A stretch of DNA of 64,000 bases from an uncultured Caulobacterales bacterium (GCA_937928165.1 CALFVT010000004.1:186001-250000); one strand, 5' to 3'. Counted from the first letter of the stretch, positions 1 to 13,031 are shown. Notes: generated from the sequence alone by a model not told the origin. Numbers and translations: made by a program.

Positions 1-3000
1 TCTGTGCGTCAAAGGATATGTCTTGAGATTTCGGCTTAAGCGGCACTTGTATCTTTTTAAGGTCAAAGGCCTTATTGACATCAAGTGTAACGATTAGGCT
101 CGTTCCGCCTTCATAGTTCCGCCCGCCTTTGTCTGATACTTTGATTTCATATTTGTCAGGGCGCAGATCATCAAAAGCAAATTGACCAAAAGATGTTGAC
201 ACAGCGGAAGTATCAATCGCCTGCTCTTTATTGATCAAAGATAACCTAACCCCTTCAATACGTTTTTCGCCTTTGGTATATTCACCGTCTTCATTGCTAT
301 CAATAAAGGTAAAGCCGCGGAGTTGCCCGCGCTGCACAATCGGAATATCCAATGTAGAAATATGGCCGTCTCTTATGGTTGCTTTAAACTCGTCTTCGTC
401 GGTCAATCCAAACCCAAGCGGCAGGCTGCGGCTATCCACCGTTACCGTATGCAGGCCTTCTTTGATGTTTTGTATGGTGTAATAGCCTTGTCCGTCACTA
501 CGCAGGGCGATCCCCAACCTTTGAATGCGCAGGATAACGCCGCCGGCACCAGGCTCGTCGGGCTGGCGAATGCCGTCAAAGTTTTTATCAAGGAAAGCTT
601 GCCCTTTAAGAACCCCGCGCCCGTCTTGAGTCTTTGTGTATTTACGCGGGGCATTAAACCTATATCCACCTCGGAGTTCTAGTCCAACCCTTTGATTTCC
701 TTGAAGATTATTTCTATATGCTAAACCAAGGCTAAGGCTTTTGCCAAAGTTGATTTGCCGCGCCGCCGAGACCGTTAGGAACTTATTCGTTTGCCCGCCG
801 CTAAAATTATTAATCGACTGCAAGACACCAAAAGACGCATTGACTGAATTTTTTGCGCCGAATAAATGCCCGGTATCAAGATTAGCAACAAGCCCGCCTC
901 TAACGCGGTTTGCACCGTTAAATTGACCTGCGCTGATAGATGGGGAGACTGTAACACGTCCGTCTTTAGGTAGAGCAAGATTAAAATTTCGGTCAACATT
1001 AAAATTGGCCGTCACTACGAATTGCTCTGTATCCGGCGTATTGCCGGATTGCTGCGCCCGTAAATATTGCCCCCTTATATCCACCCATTCAAAGGATTTA
1101 CTCGCTAAAAGGCTATATTGCCGCGTGGAGAGATTCTCACGGTCATCTTTAAAGCTAACGCGGTTATCCGTTACGCTCCCGCCGATATTCACCCCGGTAT
1201 TGGCAAGAGAAGTTCCTAGGGAGAGGCTTTTTGTTTCAACTACCGAACCTGTCTGCTGCCCTGATGTCAGGCCATTATCTGTTCGTGAATAACGCAGGGA
1301 TAAAGATGGATCGCCAATGATTTTATTATTAAAGCTTGGGGTGATATTAATTCCGGCACGCTGCGTGAAAATGTCTTGGCCTTCAATCTGATTATCTTCG
1401 ACGGGGTTTTCGACGACCTCGCTTATATCAATGCCGTCAAGCTCTGCATTCTCGCGAGTTTGCTCTCTGCGCTGTAATGTATTGCGCTGAAACTCTACCC
1501 CTTGATAATCTGTGCTAAGGTCAAGGGATATTGCCTTGTTAAATTCATAACGCCCAGACACAGAGGCTCGCGCATCAAAGCTGCGTTGACGCTGCGCGCC
1601 GTTAAATAGGCCGACATCCCCTCGTGCGCTCCATTGTAATTTTTTACTGCCATTGCGGCCAAGGGAGCCGCTGATTGCGCTTAGGATCGCCCGTTGATCA
1701 TCATTTAAGCTATCATGATGGAGTGATAAACCGGCCTCCCAGCCATCTTTGCTGGCAAAGCGAATGCCGCCGGCTAGCCCCGAAAAGCGTGACCGTGTTT
1801 GATTATTGCTAATCTGGCGGCGGCCATCTTCGGGCGTCCCAAGGGCCAAAGCCCAGCGGTTGCCTTTTGCTGTCTCCTTAACGGCAGAAACACCGCGGAT
1901 GCGGCGTATGTTAATTCCGTCAAATTCTCTCAGGTCACCGGAGTAATCCCCAACCGAACCGTAAATTCCGCTCGTATGACGGTAATCCAGTGACAGCCAA
2001 CTCGGTTCAAGTTCCGCTGCCCGGGTCGGCAAGTCTTGGACTTCATATCTAACCCGTCCGTTAAAGCGTCCTTTATGAAAGGTGAAGTTCACTCGGTTCA
2101 CCCGGTCGGGTGACAACTCAAATGACAAGGTTTCCGGAGTAAACGGGGTATCTTTTAAAAGCTGATCTACCGCTTGGTCGGGAACGGCACCTCCGCGTAG
2201 GGCATCATCCAGTAAAATGTCAATTCGGTTCGACCCGGTCGCAACATCAACATGGGTACCCGTTAAAGCCTCAATCGCATTGGTCGGCAGCAGCAAATTT
2301 GTGCGGTCAATCAAAGCCACATCCTTAACTAGGCCATAAGGACGCTCGCGAAGGCTAACAAGGCCTGTATCGAGGTTAAGGCTTAGCTCCGCACTATCTT
2401 GGACCCGCTTAATCCGTACGCTTGTTCCGCCGTCGATAACTGTCACGTCATGCCCCAAAGCTTCGGCAATGGGCAGAAGCGGTAAAATAAGAACAGAGCC
2501 TACAGAGCGCGGTTCGGGGCTAAGGTTTTGAAGCGGCACATCTTCGACAAATATGTCAAAGCCCGTGGCGATTTTAAGGCGCGGGTCGAGTTTAAACTCA
2601 AAGGTACGGCTCTTTTTATCATATTTTGTGCTTGTCCCCGTTAAAAAGGCAATAGCATTAGCTGTTAGCAAAATACGATCATCCGAGATTTGCCCAAAAT
2701 GTGGGAGTTTTCCGACAGGTTTACCATTAGCCACCACAAGGCCGTCTTTGGTGCGGATAATAAGCTCCGCATTATCTTGACTTCGTCGTAACGTGAAAAG
2801 ACCAACATCAGCCTTATACTCAATCTTATTCTCATAGGCCTCAAAAAATGGCATGGGGTCGAAGTAAAGCCCATTCTCCGTGGAGCGGTGAACAATCCCG
2901 CTTGGCAGGGCTTTGCCGTCTAGGGTGACGGAAATACTGTCTTCAATCACCGTATCCAAAATAACATTTACTATTTTCTCAGGCTTATCATCTTTTTTAG

Positions 3001-3322
3001 TGTCTTTCTCAGTCTCATCTTGACGCTTGGTTTTGTTCTCCAGTTTAGCTTCGGGCGTAGTTTCAGGCTTGGGCTCGGGCTTTTCATTGCTATGTGTATT
3101 GGACGGTTCTGTAGGCGGCGTGGGGGTTTCTGCGGCCTTATCGGCCTTGTTTTCAGTGCCCTTTGCAGCCCTTACGGTTGTTGTTACAGCGTCTGGTGAT
3201 GCCTCGGCCCAAACTGAGGGTGTGAAACCCAGCATAGCAAAACACCAGATCAAAGCGGTTAAAACCACTTTGAGTATAACGCTCAGTCCATTGTTCTTGT
3301 TGAGTTTTTTTAATCCACGCAC
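1..3322 (-). CDS. Large secreted beta-barrel/SdrD-like surface protein (usher-like?), 3' end outside window
   Basis: The frame is open for 1107 codons and runs off the left edge without a stop. I start it at a GTG (3322-3320) that overlaps the end of the upstream gene by 13 bp, because this gives a classical signal peptide: basic RGLKKLNKN, a hydrophobic core (about residues 14-33), and cleavage after SVWA. A Pro/Glu/Lys-rich linker follows (about 40-100). Next come two homologous modules (about 181-250 and 305-373), one containing a copper-amine-oxidase-N-like stretch (LPLLPIAEALG). A long region (about 400-890) of alternating hydrophobic/polar strands looks like an outer-membrane beta-barrel. 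At the end are two Cna-B/SdrD-B-like repeats (about 900 and 1005; FLDKNFDGIRQPDEPG and FIDSNEDGEYTKGE). Barrel plus beta-sandwich tail recalls fimbrial ushers, but no usher signature was recognised. Function unknown; probably translationally coupled to the small secreted protein upstream. Confidence 0.6.
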   Translation of the reverse strand, partial: MRGLKKLNKNNGLSVILKVVLTALIWCFAMLGFTPSVWAEASPDAVTTTVRAAKGTENKADKAAETPTPPTEPSNTHSNEKPEPKPETTPEAKLENKTKRQDETEKDTKKDDKPEKIVNVILDTVIEDSISVTLDGKALPSGIVHRSTENGLYFDPMPFFEAYENKIEYKADVGLFTLRRSQDNAELIIRTKDGLVVANGKPVGKLPHFGQISDDRILLTANAIAFLTGTSTKYDKKSRTFEFKLDPRLKIATGFDIFVEDVPLQNLSPEPRSVGSVLILPLLPIAEALGHDVTVIDGGTSVRIKRVQDSAELSLNLDTGLVSLRERPYGLVKDVALIDRTNLLLPTNAIEALTGTHVDVATGSNRIDILLDDALRGGAVPDQAVDQLLKDTPFTPETLSFELSPDRVNRVNFTFHKGRFNGRVRYEVQDLPTRAAELEPSWLSLDYRHTSGIYGSVGDYSGDLREFDGINIRRIRGVSAVKETAKGNRWALALGTPEDGRRQISNNQTRSRFSGLAGGIRFASKDGWEAGLSLHHDSLNDDQRAILSAISGSLGRNGSKKLQWSARGDVGLFNGAQRQRSFDARASVSGRYEFNKAISLDLSTDYQGVEFQRNTLQRREQTRENAELDGIDISEVVENPVEDNQIEGQDIFTQRAGINITPSFNNKIIGDPSLSLRYSRTDNGLTSGQQTGSVVETKSLSLGTSLANTGVNIGGSVTDNRVSFKDDRENLSTRQYSLLASKSFEWVDIRGQYLRAQQSGNTPDTEQFVVTANFNVDRNFNLALPKDGRVTVSPSISAGQFNGANRVRGGLVANLDTGHLFGAKNSVNASFGVLQSINNFSGGQTNKFLTVSAARQINFGKSLSLGLAYRNNLQGNQRVGLELRGGYRFNAPRKYTKTQDGRGVLKGQAFLDKNFDGIRQPDEPGAGGVILRIQRLGIALRSDGQGYYTIQNIKEGLHTVTVDSRSLPLGFGLTDEDEFKATIRDGHISTLDIPIVQRGQLRGFTFIDSNEDGEYTKGEKRIEGVRLSLINKEQAIDTSAVSTSFGQFAFDDLRPDKYEIKVSDKGGRNYEGGTSLIVTLDVNKAFDLKKIQVPLKPKSQDISFDAQ

Positions 3323-3777
3323 AGAGGTAACTCCACGCGCTGGCGACAGGCGAGATCATCACTACAGGTATCATTGATACGAATAGGGGTCTCAGACCAA
3401 CCACCGCGCACAGAGTTAAATACCTGCAACACCGGAGTAGGGCTCACCATGTCAAAACGGAACTGTTGTTCCAGTCTAAAACGATGTGAGCCAATCTGAA
3501 CATTTTTGATAAATTTGTCAGAAGATATAATATTTATTGGTTTTTTTGGCTTTTTCTTATTGCGAGTCCACGGGATTTCGGCCCGGCAACTCTCTTTTAT
3601 CCACCAAATTTTACCGTTGTCTGCGTCGATTATGAAGGATGTATCCCCTTCTTCTATTTCAACATGCACAGCGTCAGCCATAGCGGGAGCAACCCCTATG
3701 AAACATACACTTATTACTGCCGTTACCAACGTCAGACATGTGCGGACTATGTTAATAGTTACGCCCATTTTTACCAT
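3310..3777 (-). CDS. Small secreted protein with four Cys, unknown function
   Basis: This 155-aa protein has a clear signal peptide (hydrophobic core LTLVTAVISVCFIGVAPAMA, predicted cleavage before DAVHVE). The mature part is about 120 residues and has four cysteines (ESCRAE, NDTCSD, LACRQR, PLCVD), enough for two disulfides in the periplasm or outside. It looks all-beta, with short polar/hydrophobic alternations. I do not recognise the family. The next gene starts 13 bp before this stop, so the two are almost certainly co-translated and the products may act together, for example as periplasmic partner or exported subunit of the large barrel protein. A second ATG four codons in is an alternative start. 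Confidence 0.65.
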   Translation of the reverse strand: MVKMGVTINIVRTCLTLVTAVISVCFIGVAPAMADAVHVEIEEGDTSFIIDADNGKIWWIKESCRAEIPWTRNKKKPKKPINIISSDKFIKNVQIGSHRFRLEQQFRFDMVSPTPVLQVFNSVRGGWSETPIRINDTCSDDLACRQRVELPLCVD

Positions 3778-4244
3778 TCACATCATTAATTGCGATCTAT
3801 TTTGCCGCTTAATTAGACAGTAGCAGAATGAGGTTTAAACAGAGTTAAAGTGGCAATTCGTGGTGTTAAGACTTAAGGCCGATAAAGCTTAAAAAGAGCC
3901 CTCAAAGATTAACAAGCCTGTATTTTGATAATGAAAAATACAGTTAAACTTGATTATATTATAGCTATTAAGGGCCTGTTATGGAGGCCATAACCAAGGT
4001 GACTCGCCGCTATTTAGAGTTAATTAAGTCTTAAACTCAATGTGGCTTCACGTAGATTAACTCTCCTTATTAAAGCTGCATTAAGTTGTTGTTTTTATGT
4101 GCTATTTTACTTCGTGCTAAAGGCTTAAATTTGTATTTAAGCTGCACTTTTTTCTTTTGTTTTCAATCACCTACAGGCACTATACGAAGCGTGAATAAAC
4201 CTTTAAGGGCTTAACCATAATAAGTTTGGGCTTTCAACGCCGCC
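3778..4244. other. AT-rich intergenic region upstream of the secreted pair; no gene seen
   Basis: This 467-bp stretch lies between the CoA-transferase stop and the start of the small secreted protein. It is AT-rich and rich in TTAA/CTTAAG words, with no convincing ORF, RNA gene or long repeat. It should contain the promoter for the leftward secreted pair. A TTAA-N7-TTAA motif is at 4020-4034 and a GANTC site (GACTC) at 4001-4005. Confidence 0.6.
4020..4034. promoter_or_regulatory. Candidate CtrA-type site (TTAA-N7-TTAA)
   Basis: TTAA at 4020-4023 and TTAA at 4031-4034 are separated by exactly seven bases, the spacing of the CtrA full site known from Caulobacter. It lies about 245 bp upstream of the small secreted protein. 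In an AT-rich spacer such a match can occur by chance, so this is tentative. Confidence 0.25.
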
Positions 4245-5360
4245 TTAGTTTAAAAGATCTGCCATATCACTTTTGCTTAACCCAAGACCACTCAACACCT
4301 CGCTTGTATGCGCGCCCTGCTCTGCTACAGACCAGTCAACGCTATGGGCATTACGGCCAAATCTCGGGGCCGCAGCGGGTTGCTGGAATGGGCCGTTTTT
4401 CACATGAGAGCTACGGGCTATGTTTTGCGGGTGCGATAACGCCTCTTGATAATCAAGTACAGGGGTGACGCAGGCATCATGCCCATCAAAAACTTCTTGC
4501 CATTCCTTCTGACTTCGAGATGCAAAAATTGCTTCTAACATCTTATGCTGCGATTGCCGCGCAGCTGCATTATTTTGCCCGCCAAACTCCCTTGCATCAA
4601 TATCTAACAGCTCTAACATCACAGCAAAAAACTTTGGCTCTATACAAGCTACGGCCATAAAGCGTTCATCAGAGGTTTTATAACAACGGTAATAAGCCAT
4701 ACCGCCGTCAAGTAGGTTCGCTTGTCGCTCCGCCGTCCATAACCCCATTGCTTCAAGGCTATGAACAATCCCCATCATAGATTGCACGCCGTCAATAATC
4801 GCGGCATCAACCACATCCCCCTTGCCTGTGCGCTCCGCTTTGAACAAAGCCGCTAAAACACCCATAACGAGGAACATCGCACCTCCGCCGTAATCGCCTA
4901 TAAAGTTGAGCGGCGGCGGCGGCACGTCAGCAAGCGGGCCTATGGCATGCAATGCGCCCGTAATGGATAAATAATTCAAATCATGCCCTGCCATTTTCGC
5001 ATAAGGCCCCGTCTGCCCCCACCCTGTCATGCGGCCATAAACAAGGCGCGGATTACGTGTGCAGCATATATCTGGGCCAAGCCCAAGGCGCTCCGCGACG
5101 CCCGGACGAAAGCCTTCAATGAAGACATCTGCATTGTCCGATAGTTTTAAAACCACCTCTACGGCTTTGGGGTTTGCTAAATCCAGAACAACGGACTTTT
5201 TACCCCGCGCGTCAATCATTGGCGGCAGGCCGCCTTTGCGGTCAATGGTGATAAGCTCTGCGCCCATATCCGCCAATAGCCGTCCCGCAAATGGGCCGGG
5301 GCCAATGCCCGATAGCTCTATGATTTTCACGCCCGCAAGCGGACCGCTTGGCTGCGGCAT
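4245..5360 (-). CDS. Alpha-methylacyl-CoA racemase / family III CoA transferase
   Basis: This 371-aa member of the CaiB/BaiF family is closest in look to AMACR, which epimerises the alpha-methyl carbon of branched-chain acyl-CoAs during fatty-acid breakdown. Visible hallmarks are the N-terminal LAGVKIIELSGIGPGPFAGR with the CoA-binding strand (LLADMGAELITIDR), the GWGQTGPYAKMAGHDLNYL segment that carries the AMACR active-site Asp/His region, and the typical C-terminal TPVLDYQEA. Length is normal for bacterial AMACR (about 370). It follows guaA by 23 bp in the same direction, so it may be read through from the gua genes, although its job is unrelated. A true CoA transferase cannot be fully excluded. 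Confidence 0.82.
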   Translation of the reverse strand: MPQPSGPLAGVKIIELSGIGPGPFAGRLLADMGAELITIDRKGGLPPMIDARGKKSVVLDLANPKAVEVVLKLSDNADVFIEGFRPGVAERLGLGPDICCTRNPRLVYGRMTGWGQTGPYAKMAGHDLNYLSITGALHAIGPLADVPPPPLNFIGDYGGGAMFLVMGVLAALFKAERTGKGDVVDAAIIDGVQSMMGIVHSLEAMGLWTAERQANLLDGGMAYYRCYKTSDERFMAVACIEPKFFAVMLELLDIDAREFGGQNNAAARQSQHKMLEAIFASRSQKEWQEVFDGHDACVTPVLDYQEALSHPQNIARSSHVKNGPFQQPAAAPRFGRNAHSVDWSVAEQGAHTSEVLSGLGLSKSDMADLLN

Positions 5361-5383
5361 AATTGGCTCTTTTGGTTAAAAAT

Positions 5384-6946
5384 TTATTCCCATTCAATAG
5401 TTCCGGGCGGCTTAGACGTGACGTCATAGACCACGCGGTTGACGCCGCGCACTTCATTGATAATCCGTGTTGCCGTTTCCCCAAGGAAGTCATGGCTATA
5501 AGGATAATAATCCGCCGTCATACCGTCCGTCGAGGTCACAGCCCGAAGGGCGAGGACATTCTCATAAGTCCGCTCATCCCCCATTACGCCAACAGTCTGC
5601 ACGGGCAAAATCACAGCAAAAGCTTGCCATATCTTATTGTAAAGTCCGTGTTTTTTAATTTGGTCGAGGTAAATTGCATCCGCATTGCGTAGAATATCAA
5701 GGCGCTCTTTGCTCACCGCCCCCGGACAACGTATCGCAAGGCCCGGGCCCGGAAAAGGGTGCCGCTGAACGAAGTCTTCATGTAGGCCAAGTTCGCGCCC
5801 CAATGCCCGGACTTCGTCCTTAAACAGCTCTCTTAGCGGTTCAACCAATTTCAAATTCATTTTCTCAGGTAGGCCGCCAACATTATGGTGAGATTTAATC
5901 GTCACGCTAGGCCCGCCGTCGAAAGATACGCTTTCAATCACGTCCGGGTAAAGCGTACCTTGAGCGAGAAATTCTGCGTTCTCAATCTTCTTGGCTTCGG
6001 CGTCGAAAATATCAATAAAGGCTGCGCCGATAATTTTGCGTTTACGCTCTGGGTCACTCACCCCTTCGAGTTGCGTGAGGAAGGTATCCTCGGCGTCTAC
6101 ATGAACAAGGTTGATTTTATAATGTTCCCGAAACAGGCTCACCACTTGATCGCTCTCACCTTTGCGCATCATGCCCGTATCGACATAAACACAGGTCAAT
6201 TGATCGCCAATAGCTTCGTGTATTAGCACCGCCGCAACGGAGCTATCCACACCACCCGATAAGCCGCAGATCACATGTCCCTGCCCGACTTGCTTGCGAA
6301 TGGCGGCAATGGCTTCGTCTTTAAAGGCGGCCATAGACCAATCGCCTTTAAAGCCCGCAATTTTATGGGTGAAATTACGCAGCATTTTTGCGCCGTTGAT
6401 ACTGTGAACCACTTCGGGATGAAACTGCACCCCGTAAAATCCGCGCGACACATCTGCTGTGGCTGCAAAGGGGGCATTTCCCGATGTGGCTATGATATCA
6501 AAGCCGTCTGGAATGGCGCTTACGCGGTCGCCGTGGGACATCCAGACACGTTCTGTCTGTCCAACCGCGGCGAGCCCATCAAAAAGCGGGTTGTCGGCCG
6601 TAATTAAAAGGTCTGCGCGGCCAAACTCTCGATCATTTGAGGTTTCAACCGCCCCGCCAAGCTGTGCGCACATGGTTTGCTGTCCGTAACATATCCCAAG
6701 CACGGGAATACCCCGCGTAAACACGCTATTGTCGGCGCGGGGGCTACCTATGCCTGTGACGCTATTGGGGCCGCCGGATAGGATAATTGCCTGCGGATTA
6801 TAACTATCAATCATCGCTTTATTCGCGCGGTTATAGGGGTGGACTTCACAGTAAACACCGCTTTCGCGCACTCGCCGCGCAATGAGTTTTGTGACCTGAG
6901 AGCCAAAATCAATAATCAAAAGGCGTTCATGTTGTGGATCGCTCAT
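5384..6946 (-). CDS. guaA: GMP synthase (glutamine-hydrolysing)
   Basis: This enzyme converts XMP to GMP with ATP and glutamine, the last step of GMP synthesis. The 520-aa protein has the class I amidotransferase domain first (residues 1 to about 200; nucleophile Cys86 in GICYGQQ, His176/Glu178 in FHPEVV). The ATP-pyrophosphatase domain follows, with P-loop SGGVDSS at 230-236, and then the GMPS dimerisation domain, ending in the conserved PPGTIEWE. Length and motifs are complete. It lies downstream of guaB with a methyltransferase gene between them, so the two GMP-branch enzymes are probably co-expressed. Start at ATG ([17 protein letters not shown]). Confidence 0.97.
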   Translation of the reverse strand: MSDPQHERLLIIDFGSQVTKLIARRVRESGVYCEVHPYNRANKAMIDSYNPQAIILSGGPNSVTGIGSPRADNSVFTRGIPVLGICYGQQTMCAQLGGAVETSNDREFGRADLLITADNPLFDGLAAVGQTERVWMSHGDRVSAIPDGFDIIATSGNAPFAATADVSRGFYGVQFHPEVVHSINGAKMLRNFTHKIAGFKGDWSMAAFKDEAIAAIRKQVGQGHVICGLSGGVDSSVAAVLIHEAIGDQLTCVYVDTGMMRKGESDQVVSLFREHYKINLVHVDAEDTFLTQLEGVSDPERKRKIIGAAFIDIFDAEAKKIENAEFLAQGTLYPDVIESVSFDGGPSVTIKSHHNVGGLPEKMNLKLVEPLRELFKDEVRALGRELGLHEDFVQRHPFPGPGLAIRCPGAVSKERLDILRNADAIYLDQIKKHGLYNKIWQAFAVILPVQTVGVMGDERTYENVLALRAVTSTDGMTADYYPYSHDFLGETATRIINEVRGVNRVVYDVTSKPPGTIEWE

Positions 6947-6969
6947 AAATCTCTCTTACACTCTCAAAA

Positions 6970-8310
6970 CTATGTATTTTCCGGCGAATAGGCAGGTTTT
7001 ATTTCGGGCGCTTTACCGTCGCTAGATTTTTCCATCACCGCAAAAAAGAACCCATCCGTCTGCGTTGAAGCGGGCGTGAGCATGAAAGAGCAGCCATCAG
7101 ATGACCACGGCTTTGGCGCGCTTGTGCCAAAAAGCTCTTCCCAGACTTCCCCCGCCGATAGCAGCGTAAATTCTTTATGACGATCCAAAAAGGCGTAGAC
7201 TTGCCCCTCATTCTCTTCGGCGAGCATGGAACATGTCATATAAAATAATAGCCCGCCATTACGGACAAACTCGCAGCCTGTGTCTAATACGATTTCTTGC
7301 TCCGCAAGGCGCACATCAAGGCTTTTCTCTGACAGGCGCCATTTGGCATCAGGTTTACGCCGCCATGTGCCGACCCCCGTACAAGGCGCATCAAGCACGA
7401 CTTTGTCAAAGCTGCCTTTAAGTTTGGATAAATTCGCTAATGGTGGCTGCACAATTTCAATATTCTGCGCGCCGGCCCGTAATTTACGCTGATAAAGCGG
7501 CGCAAGGCGGCGCTTATCTATGTCAAAGGCGGTGATTTTGGCCGCGTCATGGGTATCACTGGCCATAGCGAGGGATTTCCCGCCGCCGCCCGCGCAAAAA
7601 TCAAGAATTTTATCACCGGCCTGCGCATTAATCAGTGCGGCAATAACTTGCGAGCCTTCATCTTGGATTTCAACGCCGCCCTCTTGGTAAATCGGCTCAA
7701 TTTGAACATTCGGCAGTCGCATTTGCGGCCCGCTACGCGCGATACGCATAGCAAAAGGCGAGATTAAACCAGGTTTCGCCGCTTGGGGGGTTAAAATTTC
7801 TAAGGCTTTATCTCTATCCATTTTAAGGCGGTTAACCCGTAAATCTAGCGGAGCAGAGGCCGTTAAGGCCTGTCCCTCAATGATAGCGTCCTCATCAAAA
7901 TTACCTTCAAAGGCGGGCCAGACCCATTCGGGCACATCCGCCTGTATCCACTCCGGCGCATTATCAATCGCAATAGGCTTTTCATAGCGCGTTTTCTCCG
8001 CCGCGGTTAAAGCCCCTGGCCCGTGATCTTCGTTAAAAGCCGTCTTAATATCGGCTAAGGGCAATTTATATTCAAAAGCCAGAACCGCAAACACAAGGGA
8101 ACGCGGGGAATCATCATTCATCTGCCACCCTAAAGAGGATTTTTTACGCAAGGCATCATGGACAAGATTACCGATAAAAGCGCGGTCTTTACTTCCGGCA
8201 AAACGGTGCGCCTTGCCCCAATCCCGCAGAGCATCATTCACGGGTGTTTTCTGCCCTAGAACGTCTTGTAACACCTCAATGGCTGCTTGGTATCTACCGC
8301 CTGCACGCAT
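6970..8310 (-). CDS. RsmB/NOP-family RNA (cytosine-5) methyltransferase
   Basis: This 446-aa SAM-dependent methyltransferase probably makes m5C in 16S rRNA. The N-terminal NusB-like RNA-binding part (about 1-110) is followed by the Rossmann catalytic domain. SAM loop DFCAGGGGKS is at 237-246, motif IV DAPCTGVG has Cys310, and motif VI YMTCSM has the catalytic Cys360. Two-cysteine chemistry of the RsmB/Nop2 type is therefore intact. It sits between guaB and guaA in the same direction. Which position it modifies cannot be told from the sequence, so I leave the symbol blank; RsmB (C967) is the likeliest. Confidence 0.88.
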   Translation of the reverse strand: MRAGGRYQAAIEVLQDVLGQKTPVNDALRDWGKAHRFAGSKDRAFIGNLVHDALRKKSSLGWQMNDDSPRSLVFAVLAFEYKLPLADIKTAFNEDHGPGALTAAEKTRYEKPIAIDNAPEWIQADVPEWVWPAFEGNFDEDAIIEGQALTASAPLDLRVNRLKMDRDKALEILTPQAAKPGLISPFAMRIARSGPQMRLPNVQIEPIYQEGGVEIQDEGSQVIAALINAQAGDKILDFCAGGGGKSLAMASDTHDAAKITAFDIDKRRLAPLYQRKLRAGAQNIEIVQPPLANLSKLKGSFDKVVLDAPCTGVGTWRRKPDAKWRLSEKSLDVRLAEQEIVLDTGCEFVRNGGLLFYMTCSMLAEENEGQVYAFLDRHKEFTLLSAGEVWEELFGTSAPKPWSSDGCSFMLTPASTQTDGFFFAVMEKSSDGKAPEIKPAYSPENT

Positions 8311-8370
8311 AATTAGCTTTCATCGCAAAAGGTAAAAATATAATATATAACAAACACTTAAAACAATATT

Positions 8371-9858
<1,488 letters not shown>

Positions 9859-9963
9859 TTAACAGGTCTTTACTGTTTACGCTAGAAAAAACTACGCCTA
9901 GCTGTGAAAAGATGAAAATTAACTCAGCAATACAAGGTTTTTCAAATTAAGCCTTGGATTGCC

Positions 9964-11637
<1,674 letters not shown>

Positions 11638-12090
11638 TTATGGAGCGTCCGGCGTTTCTTCGGTTTCACCAGACGTATCATCATCGGCGGGATCGTCGGT
11701 TAACTCTACAGGCGTTTCTACGTCCGCAGTTTCCGTTTCTTCCGCCGCAATCGCCTCTGGGGAAACGTCAATCGACGGGGGCGTTGTGTCGCCTGAATCG
11801 GTATCAATCGTCAAGCCTTCAACCGCAGCATTTTCATCAATTAATGATTTGTCGCGATTTTCAATATTAAAGACGATCGATAAAGCGAGGCAATTTACAA
11901 TAAAAACGCCGCCGAGAATGGCTGTCATGCGAGTCACTGATGTCGCAGCCGATCGCCCGCTCATGAAACCGCCGCCTCCGCCGCCCCCGCCGCCAATTCC
12001 AAGCGCGCCGCCTTCAGAGCGCTGAATCAGAATCAGGCCGGTTAAAATAATGCTGATAATCAGCTGAATAATAAGCAGGACGTTAGACAT
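11638..12090 (-). CDS. secG: Preprotein translocase subunit SecG with acidic tail
   Basis: SecG is the small integral-membrane partner of SecYE. Two membrane helices are visible (about 3-20 and 52-72) with the typical QRSEGGALGIGGG motif and a glycine run between them. The remaining half (about 75-150) is a low-complexity acidic Asp/Glu/Thr/Pro tail, longer than in E. coli SecG (about 110 aa) but common in alphaproteobacteria. It lies between tpiA and pyrG on the same strand. Confidence 0.93.
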   Translation of the reverse strand: MSNVLLIIQLIISIILTGLILIQRSEGGALGIGGGGGGGGGFMSGRSAATSVTRMTAILGGVFIVNCLALSIVFNIENRDKSLIDENAAVEGLTIDTDSGDTTPPSIDVSPEAIAAEETETADVETPVELTDDPADDDTSGETEETPDAP

Positions 12091-12214
12091 AATATTTAGT
12101 TCTGTTTTTGGTTCGCGCGGTGTTTAACGTAAACACAGCCCGCTTGCCACCCCTATTTTGGCATGATTTCAGAAAAGTCCACCCTAGAGATGAAATAAAA
12201 CCGCGCTTTACCCG

Positions 12215-12940
12215 TTATGGAGCAGCTGAGGCTATGGCTGCAAAACTTTCCATATCAAGAGAGGCTCCGCCCACTAAAGCACCATTGACATTCTTAAGTG
12301 CGAGTATCTCTTTCGCATTGGCCGGCTTAACCGAGCCGCCGTATAAAATTCTATGGTTCGGCCCTGTGATGTCACGGATCGTTTTGTGCATGGCCGCAAT
12401 ATCACCAGATGACGGCACTTTTCCAGTTCCAATGGCCCAAATCGGCTCATAAGCAATGATGACTTCGGTGCCCTTATCAGGTTCCGGCCAGCAGGCTTTA
12501 AGCTGTTCGCTTACAAAATTATCGGCCTCCCCCTCCTCGCGCGTCTCTAAACTTTCGCCAACACAAAGAATTGGCGTTAGGCCCGCCGTAAGAATAGCTT
12601 CAGCTTGAGATTTTACATCAGTATTGCACTCCCCCATAGCGCGCCGCTCTGAATGACCCGCAATCACATAACTAGCCCCGGCAGATTTCACCATGGCGGC
12701 GTTGACTTGCCCCGTATGAGCCCCGCTGCTGCGCGGATCACTTGCCTGCGCGCCGGTGTAAATATTAACGCCCTTCGCCGCAGCGCTTAGAGCCGCGATA
12801 AAGGGAAAAGGCGGACAGATACAAATATCAATATTGCCTCGCTTAGACACGGGTATAATCTGGTCAAATTGCGTTATTTTATCCGCCCAAGTCATATCAC
12901 CATGAAGTTTCCAGTTCGCGGCGAGGAAAGAATTTGTCAT
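12215..12940 (-). CDS. tpiA: Triosephosphate isomerase
   Basis: This enzyme interconverts dihydroxyacetone phosphate and glyceraldehyde 3-phosphate. The 241-aa TIM barrel keeps all catalytic residues: Lys11 (AANWKLHG), His96 (AGHSERR) and Glu165 (AYEPIWAIGTGK), followed by the phosphate-binding YGGSVKPAN. The length is slightly shorter than the usual 250 aa. It is the first gene of the leftward tpiA-secG-pyrG run and is divergent from ppiD, so their promoters share the 91-bp gap. Confidence 0.97.
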   Translation of the reverse strand: MTNSFLAANWKLHGDMTWADKITQFDQIIPVSKRGNIDICICPPFPFIAALSAAAKGVNIYTGAQASDPRSSGAHTGQVNAAMVKSAGASYVIAGHSERRAMGECNTDVKSQAEAILTAGLTPILCVGESLETREEGEADNFVSEQLKACWPEPDKGTEVIIAYEPIWAIGTGKVPSSGDIAAMHKTIRDITGPNHRILYGGSVKPANAKEILALKNVNGALVGGASLDMESFAAIASAAP

Positions 12941-13031
12941 TTAACTGTCTTTTCTGAAATATTTAAACGTTGATGCTTGCGAGCCTAACGCTGCGGCGCT
13001 ATGTAAGCCAGACTTAATTTAAGGCATTATC

